64,000 nucleotides of DNA, taken from assembly GCA_013433145.1 (NCBI GenBank), contig CM024172.1:1-64000 (forward strand). Direction: 5' to 3'. Source of the DNA: Ascaris suum (lineage: Eukaryota > Nematoda > Chromadorea > Rhabditida > Ascarididae). Shown here piece by piece: positions 25,701-37,700 of the stretch (position 1 is the first letter of the stretch; every line of letters starts with the position of its first letter). The notes beneath the pieces are model-generated. The model searched no databases. It saw only the letters and a program-made list of their open reading frames with translations, and was not told the DNA's origin. Both the position numbers and the translations under genes were made by a program.

Positions 25701-28700
25701 TAAGCCTAAGCCTAAGCCTAAGCCTAAGCCTAAGCCTAAGCCTAAGCCTAAGCCTAAGCCTAAGCCTAAGCCTAAGCCTAAGCCTAAGCCTAAGCCTAAG
25801 CCTAAGCCTAAGCCTAAGCCTAAGCCTAAGCCTAAGCCTAAGCCTAAGCCTAAGCCTAAGCCTAAGCCTAAGCCTAAGCCTAAGCCTAAGCCTAAGCCTA
25901 AGCCTAAGCCTAAGCCTAAGCCTAAGCCTAAGCCTAAGCCTAAGCCTAAGCCTAAGCCTAAGCCTAAGCCTAAGCCTAAGCCTAAGCCTAAGCCTAAGCC
26001 TAAGCCTAAGCCTAAGCCTAAGCCTAAGCCTAAGCCTAAGCCTAAGCCTAAGCCTAAGCCTAAGCCTAAGCCTAAGCCTAAGCCTAAGCCTAAGCCTAAG
26101 CCTAAGCCTAAGCCTAAGCCTAAGCCTAAGCCTAAGCCTAAGCCTAAGCCTAAGCCTAAGCCTAAGCCTAAGCCTAAGCCTAAGCCTAAGCCTAAGCCTA
26201 AGCCTAAGCCTAAGCCTAAGCCTAAGCCTAAGCCTAAGCCTAAGCCTAAGCCTAAGCCTAAGCCTAAGCCTAAGCCTAAGCCTAAGCCTAAGCCTAAGCC
26301 TAAGCCTAAGCCTAAGCCTAAGCCTAAGCCTAAGCCTAAGCCTAAGCCTAAGCCTAAGCCTAAGCCTAAGCCTAAGCCTAAGCCTAAGCCTAAGCCTAAG
26401 CCTAAGCCTAAGCCTAAGCCTAAGCCTAAGCCTAAGCCTAAGCCTAAGCCTAAGCCTAAGCCTAAGCCTAAGCCTAAGCCTAAGCCTAAGCCTAAGCCTA
26501 AGCCTAAGCCTAAGCCTAAGCCTAAGCCTAAGCCTAAGCCTAAGCCTAAGCCTAAGCCTAAGCCTAAGCCTAAGCCTAAGCCTAAGCCTAAGCCTAAGCC
26601 TAAGCCTAAGCCTAAGCCTAAGCCTAAGCCTAAGCCTAAGCCTAAGCCTAAGCCTAAGCCTAAGCCTAAGCCTAAGCCTAAGCCTAAGCCTAAGCCTAAG
26701 CCTAAGCCTAAGCCTAAGCCTAAGCCTAAGCCTAAGCCTAAGCCTAAGCCTAAGCCTAAGCCTAAGCCTAAGCCTAAGCCTAAGCCTAAGCCTAAGCCTA
26801 AGCCTAAGCCTAAGCCTAAGCCTAAGCCTAAGCCTAAGCCTAAGCCTAAGCCTAAGCCTAAGCCTAAGCCTAAGCCTAAGCCTAAGCCTAAGCCTAAGCC
26901 TAAGCCTAAGCCTAAGCCTAAGCCTAAGCCTAAGCCTAAGCCTAAGCCTAAGCCTAAGCCTAAGCCTAAGCCTAAGCCTAAGCCTAAGCCTAAGCCTAAG
27001 CCTAAGCCTAAGCCTAAGCCTAAGCCTAAGCCTAAGCCTAAGCCTAAGCCTAAGCCTAAGCCTAAGCCTAAGCCTAAGCCTAAGCCTAAGCCTAAGCCTA
27101 AGCCTAAGCCTAAGCCTAAGCCTAAGCCTAAGCCTAAGCCTAAGCCTAAGCCTAAGCCTAAGCCTAAGCCTAAGCCTAAGCCTAAGCCTAAGCCTAAGCC
27201 TAAGCCTAAGCCTAAGCCTAAGCCTAAGCCTAAGCCTAAGCCTAAGCCTAAGCCTAAGCCTAAGCCTAAGCCTAAGCCTAAGCCTAAGCCTAAGCCTAAG
27301 CCTAAGCCTAAGCCTAAGCCTAAGCCTAAGCCTAAGCCTAAGCCTAAGCCTAAGCCTAAGCCTAAGCCTAAGCCTAAGCCTAAGCCTAAGCCTAAAGCCT
27401 AAGCCTAAGCCTAAGCCTAAGCCTAAGCCTAAGCCTAAGCCTAAGCCTAAGCCTAAGCCTAAGCCTAAGCCTAAGCCTAAGCCTAAGCCTAAGCCTAAGC
27501 CTAAGCCTAAGCCTAAGCCTAAGCCTAAGCCTAAGCCTAAGCCTAAGCCTAAGCCTAAGCCTAAGCCTAAGCCTAAGCCTAAGCCTAAGCCTAAGCCTAA
27601 GCCTAAGCCTAAGCCTAAGCCTAAGCCTAAGCCTAAGCCTAAGCCTAAGCCTAAGCCTAAGCCTAAGCCTAAGCCTAAGCCTAAGCCTAAGCCTAAGCCT
27701 AAGCCTAAGCCTAAGCCTAAGCCTAAGCCTAAGCCTAAGCCTAAGCCTAAGCCTAAGCCTAAGCCTAAGCCTAAGCCTAAGCCTAAGCCTAAGCCTAAGC
27801 CTAAGCCTAAGCCTAAGCCTAAGCCTAAGCCTAAGCCTAAGCCTAAGCCTAAGCCTAAGCCTAAGCCTAAGCCTAAGCCTAAGCCTAAGCCTAAGCCTAA
27901 GCCTAAGCCTAAGCCTAAGCCTAAGCCTAAGCCTAAGCCTAAGCCTAAGCCTAAGCCTAAGCCTAAGCCTAAGCCTAAGCCTAAGCCTAAGCCTAAGCCT
28001 AAGCCTAAGCCTAAGCCTAAGCCTAAGCCTAAGCCTAAGCCTAAGCCTAAGCCTAAGCCTAAGCCTAAGCCTAAGCCTAAGCCTAAGCCTAAGCCTAAGC
28101 CTAAGCCTAAGCCTAAGCCTAAGCCTAAGCCTAAGCCTAAGCCTAAGCCTAAGCCTAAGCCTAAGCCTAAGCCTAAGCCTAAGCCTAAGCCTAAGCCTAA
28201 GCCTAAGCCTAAGCCTAAGCCTAAGCCTAAGCCTAAGCCTAAGCCTAAGCCTAAGCCTAAGCCTAAGCCTAAGCCTAAGCCTAAGCCTAAGCCTAAGCCT
28301 AAGCCTAAGCCTAAGCCTAAGCCTAAGCCTAAGCCTAAGCCTAAGCCTAAGCCTAAGCCTAAGCCTAAGCCTAAGCCTAAGCCTAAGCCTAAGCCTAAGC
28401 CTAAGCCTAAGCCTAAGCCTAAGCCTAAGCCTAAGCCTAAGCCTAAGCCTAAGCCTAAGCCTAAGCCTAAGCCTAAGCCTAAGCCTAAGCCTAAGCCTAA
28501 GCCTAAGCCTAAGCCTAAGCCTAAGCCTAAGCCTAAGCCTAAGCCTAAGCCTAAGCCTAAGCCTAAGCCTAAGCCTAAGCCTAAGCCTAAGCCTAAGCCT
28601 AAGCCTAAGCCTAAGCCTAAGCCTAAGCCTAAGCCTAAGCCTAAGCCTAAGCCTAAGCCTAAGCCTAAGCCTAAGCCTAAGCCTAAGCCTAAGCCTAAGC

Positions 28701-31700
28701 CTAAGCCTAAGCCTAAGCCTAAGCCTAAGCCTAAGCCTAAGCCTAAGCCTAAGCCTAAGCCTAAGCCTAAGCCTAAGCCTAAGCCTAAGCCTAAGCCTAA
28801 GCCTAAGCCTAAGCCTAAGCCTAAGCCTAAGCCTAAGCCTAAGCCTAAGCCTAAGCCTAAGCCTAAGCCTAAGCCTAAGCCTAAGCCTAAGCCTAAGCCT
28901 AAGCCTAAGCCTAAGCCTAAGCCTAAGCCTAAGCCTAAGCCTAAGCCTAAGCCTAAGCCTAAGCCTAAGCCTAAGCCTAAGCCTAAGCCTAAGCCTAAGC
29001 CTAAGCCTAAGCCTAAGCCTAAGCCTAAGCCTAAGCCTAAGCCTAAGCCTAAGCCTAAGCCTAAGCCTAAGCCTAAGCCTAAGCCTAAGCCTAAGCCTAA
29101 GCCTAAGCCTAAGCCTAAGCCTAAGCCTAAGCCTAAGCCTAAGCCTAAGCCTAAGCCTAAGCCTAAGCCTAAGCCTAAGCCTAAGCCTAAGCCTAAGCCT
29201 AAGCCTAAGCCTAAGCCTAAGCCTAAGCCTAAGCCTAAGCCTAAGCCTAAGCCTAAGCCTAAGCCTAAGCCTAAGCCTAAGCCTAAGCCTAAGCCTAAGC
29301 CTAAGCCTAAGCCTAAGCCTAAGCCTAAGCCTAAGCCTAAGCCTAAGCCTAAGCCTAAGCCTAAGCCTAAGCCTAAGCCTAAGCCTAAGCCTAAGCCTAA
29401 GCCTAAGCCTAAGCCTAAGCCTAAGCCTAAGCCTAAGCCTAAGCCTAAGCCTAAGCCTAAGCCTAAGCCTAAGCCTAAGCCTAAGCCTAAGCCTAAGCCT
29501 AAGCCTAAGCCTAAGCCTAAGCCTAAGCCTAAGCCTAAGCCTAAGCCTAAGCCTAAGCCTAAGCCTAAGCCTAAGCCTAAGCCTAAGCCTAAGCCTAAGC
29601 CTAAGCCTAAGCCTAAGCCTAAGCCTAAGCCTAAGCCTAAGCCTAAGCCTAAGCCTAAGCCTAAGCCTAAGCCTAAGCCTAAGCCTAAGCCTAAGCCTAA
29701 GCCTAAGCCTAAGCCTAAGCCTAAGCCTAAGCCTAAGCCTAAGCCTAAGCCTAAGCCTAAGCCTAAGCCTAAGCCTAAGCCTAAGCCTAAGCCTAAGCCT
29801 AAGCCTAAGCCTAAGCCTAAGCCTAAGCCTAAGCCTAAGCCTAAGCCTAAGCCTAAGCCTAAGCCTAAGCCTAAGCCTAAGCCTAAGCCTAAGCCTAAGC
29901 CTAAGCCTAAGCCTAAGCCTAAGCCTAAGCCTAAGCCTAAGCCTAAGCCTAAGCCTAAGCCTAAGCCTAAGCCTAAGCCTAAGCCTAAGCCTAAGCCTAA
30001 GCCTAAGCCTAAGCCTAAGCCTAAGCCTAAGCCTAAGCCTAAGCCTAAGCCTAAGCCTAAGCCTAAGCCTAAGCCTAAGCCTAAGCCTAAGCCTAAGCCT
30101 AAGCCTAAGCCTAAGCCTAAGCCTAAGCCTAAGCCTAAGCCTAAGCCTAAGCCTAAGCCTAAGCCTAAGCCTAAGCCTAAGCCTAAGCCTAAGCCTAAGC
30201 CTAAGCCTAAGCCTAAGCCTAAGCCTAAGCCTAAGCCTAAGCCTAAGCCTAAGCCTAAGCCTAAGCCTAAGCCTAAGCCTAAGCCTAAGCCTAAGCCTAA
30301 GCCTAAGCCTAAGCCTAAGCCTAAGCCTAAGCCTAAGCCTAAGCCTAAGCCTAAGCCTAAGCCTAAGCCTAAGCCTAAGCCTAAGCCTAAGCCTAAGCCT
30401 AAGCCTAAGCCTAAGCCTAAGCCTAAGCCTAAGCCTAAGCCTAAGCCTAAGCCTAAGCCTAAGCCTAAGCCTAAGCCTAAGCCTAAGCCTAAGCCTAAGC
30501 CTAAGCCTAAGCCTAAGCCTAAGCCTAAGCCTAAGCCTAAGCCTAAGCCTAAGCCTAAGCCTAAGCCTAAGCCTAAGCCTAAGCCTAAGCCTAAGCCTAA
30601 GCCTAAGCCTAAGCCTAAGCCTAAGCCTAAGCCTAAGCCTAAGCCTAAGCCTAAGCCTAAGCCTAAGCCTAAGCCTAAGCCTAAGCCTAAGCCTAAGCCT
30701 AAGCCTAAGCCTAAGCCTAATAAGCCTAAGCCTAAGCCTAAGCCTAAGCCTAAGCCTAAGCCTAAGCCTAAGCCTAAGCCTAAGCCTAAGCCTAAGCCTA
30801 AGCCTAAGCCTAAGCCTAAGCCTAAGCCTAAGCCTAAGCCTAAGCCTAAGCCTAAGCCTAAGCCTAAGCCTAAGCCTAAGCCTAAGCCTAAGCCTAAGCC
30901 TAAGCCTAAGCCTAAGCCTAAGCCTAAGCCTAAGCCTAAGCCTAAGCCTAAGCCTAAGCCTAAGCCTAAGCCTAAGCCTAAGCCTAAGCCTAAGCCTAAG
31001 CCTAAGCCTAAGCCTAAGCCTAAGCCTAAGCCTAAGCCTAAGCCTAAGCCTAAGCCTAAGCCTAAGCCTAAGCCTAAGCCTAAGCCTAAGCCTAAGCCTA
31101 AGCCTAAGCCTAAGCCTAAGCCTAAGCCTAAGCCTAAGCCTAAGCCTAAGCCTAAGCCTAAGCCTAAGCCTAAGCCTAAGCCTAAGCCTAAGCCTAAGCC
31201 TAAGCCTAAGCCTAAGCCTAAGCCTAAGCCTAAGCCTAAGCCTAAGCCTAAGCCTAAGCCTAAGCCTAAGCCTAAGCCTAAGCCTAAGCCTAAGCCTAAG
31301 CCTAAGCCTAAGCCTAAGCCTAAGCCTAAGCCTAAGCCTAAGCCTAAGCCTAAGCCTAAGCCTAAGCCTAAGCCTAAGCCTAAGCCTAAGCCTAAGCCTA
31401 AGCCTAAGCCTAAGCCTAAGCCTAAGCCTAAGCCTAAGCCTAAGCCTAAGCCTAAGCCTAAGCCTAAGCCTAAGCCTAAGCCTAAGCCTAAGCCTAAGCC
31501 TAAGCCTAAGCCTAAGCCTAAGCCTAAGCCTAAGCCTAAGCCTAAGCCTAAGCCTAAGCCTAAGCCTAAGCCTAAGCCTAAGCCTAAGCCTAAGCCTAAG
31601 CCTAAGCCTAAGCCTAAGCCTAAGCCTAAGCCTAAGCCTAAGCCTAAGCCTAAGCCTAAGCCTAAGCCTAAGCCTAAGCCTAAGCCTAAGCCTAAGCCTA

Positions 31701-34700
31701 AGCCTAAGCCTAAGCCTAAGCCTAAGCCTAAGCCTAAGCCTAAGCCTAAGCCTAAGCCTAAGCCTAAGCCTAAGCCTAAGCCTAAGCCTAAGCCTAAGCC
31801 TAAGCCTAAGCCTAAGCCTAAGCCTAAGCCTAAGCCTAAGCCTAAGCCTAAGCCTAAGCCTAAGCCTAAGCCTAAGCCTAAGCCTAAGCCTAAGCCTAAG
31901 CCTAAGCCTAAGCCTAAGCCTAAGCCTAAGCCTAAGCCTAAGCCTAAGCCTAAGCCTAAGCCTAAGCCTAAGCCTAAGCCTAAGCCTAAGCCTAAGCCTA
32001 AGCCTAAGCCTAAGCCTAAGCCTAAGCCTAAGCCTAAGCCTAAGCCTAAGCCTAAGCCTAAGCCTAAGCCTAAGCCTAAGCCTAAGCCTAAGCCTAAGCC
32101 TAAGCCTAAGCCTAAGCCTAAGCCTAAGCCTAAGCCTAAGCCTAAGCCTAAGCCTAAGCCTAAGCCTAAGCCTAAGCCTAAGCCTAAGCCTAAGCCTAAG
32201 CCTAAGCCTAAGCCTAAGCCTAAGCCTAAGCCTAAGCCTAAGCCTAAGCCTAAGCCTAAGCCTAAGCCTAAGCCTAAGCCTAAGCCTAAGCCTAAGCCTA
32301 AGCCTAAGCCTAAGCCTAAGCCTAAGCCTAAGCCTAAGCCTAAGCCTAAGCCTAAGCCTAAGCCTAAGCCTAAGCCTAAGCCTAAGCCTAAGCCTAAGCC
32401 TAAGCCTAAGCCTAAGCCTAAGCCTAAGCCTAAGCCTAAGCCTAAGCCTAAGCCTAAGCCTAAGCCTAAGCCTAAGCCTAAGCCTAAGCCTAAGCCTAAG
32501 CCTAAGCCTAAGCCTAAGCCTAAGCCTAAGCCTAAGCCTAAGCCTAAGCCTAAGCCTAAGCCTAAGCCTAAGCCTAAGCCTAAGCCTAAGCCTAAGCCTA
32601 AGCCTAAGCCTAAGCCTAAGCCTAAGCCTAAGCCTAAGCCTAAGCCTAAGCCTAAGCCTAAGCCTAAGCCTAAGCCTAAGCCTAAGCCTAAGCCTAAGCC
32701 TAAGCCTAAGCCTAAGCCTAAGCCTAAGCCTAAGCCTAAGCCTAAGCCTAAGCCTAAGCCTAAGCCTAAGCCTAAGCCTAAGCCTAAGCCTAAGCCTAAG
32801 CCTAAGCCTAAGCCTAAGCCTAAGCCTAAGCCTAAGCCTAAGCCTAAGCCTAAGCCTAAGCCTAAGCCTAAGCCTAAGCCTAAGCCTAAGCCTAAGCCTA
32901 AGCCTAAGCCTAAGCCTAAGCCTAAGCCTAAGCCTAAGCCTAAGCCTAAGCCTAAGCCTAAGCCTAAGCCTAAGCCTAAGCCTAAGCCTAAGCCTAAGCC
33001 TAAGCCTAAGCCTAAGCCTAAGCCTAAGCCTAAGCCTAAGCCTAAGCCTAAGCCTAAGCCTAAGCCTAAGCCTAAGCCTAAGCCTAAGCCTAAGCCTAAG
33101 CCTAAGCCTAAGCCTAAGCCTAAGCCTAAGCCTAAGCCTAAGCCTAAGCCTAAGCCTAAGCCTAAGCCTAAGCCTAAGCCTAAGCCTAAGCCTAAGCCTA
33201 AGCCTAAGAAGCCTAAGCCTAAGCCTAAGCCTAAGCCTAAGCCTAAGCCTAAGCCTAAGCCTAAGCCTAAGCCTAAGCCTAAGCCTAAGCCTAAGCCTAA
33301 GCCTAAGCCTAAGCCTAAGCCTAAGCCTAAGCCTAAGCCTAAGCCTAAGCCTAAGCCTAAGCCTAAGCCTAAGCCTAAGCCTAAGCCTAAGCCTAAGCCT
33401 AAGCCTAAGCCTAAGCCTAAGCCTAAGCCTAAGCCTAAGCCTAAGCCTAAGCCTAAGCCTAAGCCTAAGCCTAAGCCTAAGCCTAAGCCTAAGCCTAAGC
33501 CTAAGCCTAAGCCTAAGCCTAAGCCTAAGCCTAAGCCTAAGCCTAAGCCTAAGCCTAAGCCTAAGCCTAAGCCTAAGCCTAAGCCTAAGCCTAAGCCTAA
33601 GCCTAAGCCTAAGCCTAAGCCTAAGCCTAAGCCTAAGCCTAAGCCTAAGCCTAAGCCTAAGCCTAAGCCTAAGCCTAAGCCTAAGCCTAAGCCTAAGCCT
33701 AAGCCTAAGCCTAAGCCTAAGCCTAAGCCTAAGCCTAAGCCTAAGCCTAAGCCTAAGCCTAAGCCTAAGCCTAAGCCTAAGCCTAAGCCTAAGCCTAAGC
33801 CTAAGCCTAAGCCTAAGCCTAAGCCTAAGCCTAAGCCTAAGCCTAAGCCTAAGCCTAAGCCTAAGCCTAAGCCTAAGCCTAAGCCTAAGCCTAAGCCTAA
33901 GCCTAAGCCTAAGCCTAAGCCTAAGCCTAAGCCTAAGCCTAAGAAGCCTAAGCCTAAGCCTAAGCCTAAGCCTAAGCCTAAGCCTAAGCCTAAGCCTAAG
34001 CCTAAGCCTAAGCCTAAGCCTAAGCCTAAGCCTAAGCCTAAGCCTAAGCCTAAGCCTAAGCCTAAGCCTAAGCCTAAGCCTAAGCCTAAGCCTAAGCCTA
34101 AGCCTAAGCCTAAGCCTAAGCCTAAGCCTAAGCCTAAGCCTAAGCCTAAGCCTAAGCCTAAGCCTAAGCCTAAGCCTAAGCCTAAGCCTAAGCCTAAGCC
34201 TAAGCCTAAGCCTAAGCCTAAGCCTAAGCCTAAGCCTAAGCCTAAGCCTAAGCCTAAGCCTAAGCCTAAGCCTAAGCCTAAGCCTAAGCCTAAGCCTAAG
34301 CCTAAGCCTAAGCCTAAGCCTAAGCCTAAGCCTAAGCCTAAGCCTAAGCCTAAGCCTAAGCCTAAGCCTAAGCCTAAGCCTAAGCCTAAGCCTAAGCCTA
34401 AGCCTAAGCCTAAGCCTAAGCCTAAGCCTAAGCCTAAGCCTAAGCCTAAGCCTAAGCCTAAGCCTAAGCCTAAGCCTAAGCCTAAGCCTAAGCCTAAGCC
34501 TAAGCCTAAGCCTAAGCCTAAGCCTAAGCCTAAGCCTAAGCCTAAGCCTAAGCCTAAGCCTAAGCCTAAGCCTAAGCCTAAGCCTAAGCCTAAGCCTAAG
34601 CCTAAGCCTAAGCCTAAGCCTAAGCCTAAGCCTAAGCCTAAGCCTAAGCCTAAGCCTAAGCCTAAGCCTAAGCCTAAGCCTAAGCCTAAGCCTAAGCCTA

Positions 34701-37700
34701 AGCCTAAGCCTAAGCCTAAGCCTAAGCCTAAGCCTAAGCCTAAGCCTAAGCCTAAGCCTAAGCCTAAGCCTAAGCCTAAGCCTAAGCCTAAGCCTAAGCC
34801 TAAGCCTAAGCCTAAGCCTAAGCCTAAGCCTAAGCCTAAGCCTAAGCCTAAGCCTAAGCCTAAGCCTAAGCCTAAGCCTAAGCCTAAGCCTAAGCCTAAG
34901 CCTAAGCCTAAGCCTAAGCCTAAGCCTAAGCCTAAGCCTAAGCCTAAGCCTAAGCCTAAGCCTAAGCCTAAGCCTAAGCCTAAGCCTAAGCCTAAGCCTA
35001 AGCCTAAGCCTAAGCCTAAGCCTAAGCCTAAGCCTAAGCCTAAGCCTAAGCCTAAGCCTAAGCCTAAGCCTAAGCCTAAGCCTAAGCCTAAGCCTAAGCC
35101 TAAGCCTAAGCCTAAGCCTAAGCCTAAGCCTAAGCCTAAGCCTAAGCCTAAGCCTAAGCCTAAGCCTAAGCCTAAGCCTAAGCCTAAGCCTAAGCCTAAG
35201 CCTAAGCCTAAGCCTAAGCCTAAGCCTAAGCCTAAGCCTAAGCCTAAGCCTAAGCCTAAGCCTAAGCCTAAGCCTAAGCCTAAGCCTAAGCCTAAGCCTA
35301 AGCCTAAGCCTAAGCCTAAGCCTAAGCCTAAGCCTAAGCCTAAGCCTAAGCCTAAGCCTAAGCCTAAGCCTAAGCCTAAGCCTAAGCCTAAGCCTAAGCC
35401 TAAGCCTAAGCCTAAGCCTAAGCCTAAGCCTAAGCCTAAGCCTAAGCCTAAGCCTAAGCCTAAGCCTAAGCCTAAGCCTAAGCCTAAGCCTAAGCCTAAG
35501 CCTAAGCCTAAGCCTAAGCCTAAGCCTAAGCCTAAGCCTAAGCCTAAGCCTAAGCCTAAGCCTAAGCCTAAGCCTAAGCCTAAGCCTAAGCCTAAGCCTA
35601 AGCCTAAGCCTAAGCCTAAGCCTAAGCCTAAGCCTAAGCCTAAGCCTAAGCCTAAGCCTAAGCCTAAGCCTAAGCCTAAGCCTAAGCCTAAGCCTAAGCC
35701 TAAGCCTAAGCCTAAGCCTAAGCCTAAGCCTAAGCCTAAGCCTAAGCCTAAGCCTAAGCCTAAGCCTAAGCCTAAGCCTAAGCCTAAGCCTAAGCCTAAG
35801 CCTAAGCCTAAGCCTAAGCCTAAGCCTAAGCCTAAGCCTAAGCCTAAGCCTAAGCCTAAGCCTAAGCCTAAGCCTAAGCCTAAGCCTAAGCCTAAGCCTA
35901 AGCCTAAGCCTAAGCCTAAGCCTAAGCCTAAGCCTAAGCCTAAGCCTAAGCCTAAGCCTAAGCCTAAGCCTAAGCCTAAGCCTAAGCCTAAGCCTAAGCC
36001 TAAGCCTAAGCCTAAGCCTAAGCCTAAGCCTAAGCCTAAGCCTAAGCCTAAGCCTAAGCCTAAGCCTAAGCCTAAGCCTAAGCCTAAGCCTAAGCCTAAG
36101 CCTAAGCCTAAGCCTAAGCCTAAGCCTAAGCCTAAGCCTAAGCCTAAGCCTAAGCCTAAGCCTAAGCCTAAGCCTAAGCCTAAGCCTAAGCCTAAGCCTA
36201 AGCCTAAGCCTAAGCCTAAGCCTAAGCCTAAGCCTAAGCCTAAGCCTAAGCCTAAGCCTAAGCCTAAGCCTAAGCCTAAGCCTAAGCCTAAGCCTAAGCC
36301 TAAGCCTAAGCCTAAGCCTAAGCCTAAGCCTAAGCCTAAGCCTAAGCCTAAGCCTAAGCCTAAGCCTAAGCCTAAGCCTAAGCCTAAGCCTAAGCCTAAG
36401 CCTAAGCCTAAGCCTAAGCCTAAGCCTAATAAGCCTAAGCCTAAGCCTAAGCCTAAGCCTAAGCCTAAGCCTAAGCCTAAGCCTAAGCCTAAGCCTAAGC
36501 CTAAGCCTAAGCCTAAGCCTAAGCCTAAGCCTAAGCCTAAGCCTAAGCCTAAGCCTAAGCCTAAGCCTAAGCCTAAGCCTAAGCCTAAGCCTAAGCCTAA
36601 GCCTAAGCCTAAGCCTAAGCCTAAGCCTAAGCCTAAGCCTAAGCCTAAGCCTAAGCCTAAGCCTAAGCCTAAGCCTAAGCCTAAGCCTAAGCCTAAGCCT
36701 AAGCCTAAGCCTAAGCCTAAGCCTAAGCCTAAGCCTAAGCCTAAGCCTAAGCCTAAGCCTAAGCCTAAGCCTAAGCCTAAGCCTAAGCCTAAGCCTAAGC
36801 CTAAGCCTAAGCCTAAGCCTAAGCCTAAGCCTAAGCCTAAGCCTAAGCCTAAGCCTAAGCCTAAGCCTAAGCCTAAGCCTAAGCCTAAGCCTAAGCCTAA
36901 GCCTAAGCCTAAGCCTAAGCCTAAGCCTAAGCCTAAGCCTAAGCCTAAGCCTAAGCCTAAGCCTAAGCCTAAGCCTAAGCCTAAGCCTAAGCCTAAGCCT
37001 AAGCCTAAGCCTAAGCCTAAGCCTAAGCCTAAGCCTAAGCCTAAGCCTAAGCCTAAGCCTAAGCCTAAGCCTAAGCCTAAGCCTAAGCCTAAGCCTAAGC
37101 CTAAGCCTAAGCCTAAGCCTAAGCCTAAGCCTAAGCCTAAGCCTAAGCCTAAGCCTAAGCCTAAGCCTAAGCCTAAGCCTAAGCCTAAGCCTAAGCCTAA
37201 GCCTAAGCCTAAGCCTAAGCCTAAGCCTAAGCCTAAGCCTAAGCCTAAGCCTAAGCCTAAGCCTAAGCCTAAGCCTAAGCCTAAGCCTAAGCCTAAGCCT
37301 AAGCCTAAGCCTAAGCCTAAGCCTAAGCCTAAGCCTAAGCCTAAGCCTAAGCCTAAGCCTAAGCCTAAGCCTAAGCCTAAGCCTAAGCCTAAGCCTAAGC
37401 CTAAGCCTAAGCCTAAGCCTAAGCCTAAGCCTAAGCCTAAGCCTAAGCCTAAGCCTAAGCCTAAGCCTAAGCCTAAGCCTAAGCCTAAGCCTAAGCCTAA
37501 GCCTAAGCCTAAGCCTAAGCCTAAGCCTAAGCCTAAGCCTAAGCCTAAGCCTAAGCCTAAGCCTAAGCCTAAGCCTAAGCCTAAGCCTAAGCCTAAGCCT
37601 AAGCCTAAGCCTAAGCCTAAGCCTAAGCCTAAGCCTAAGCCTAAGCCTAAGCCTAAGCCTAAGCCTAAGCCTAAGCCTAAGCCTAAGCCTAAGCCTAAGC

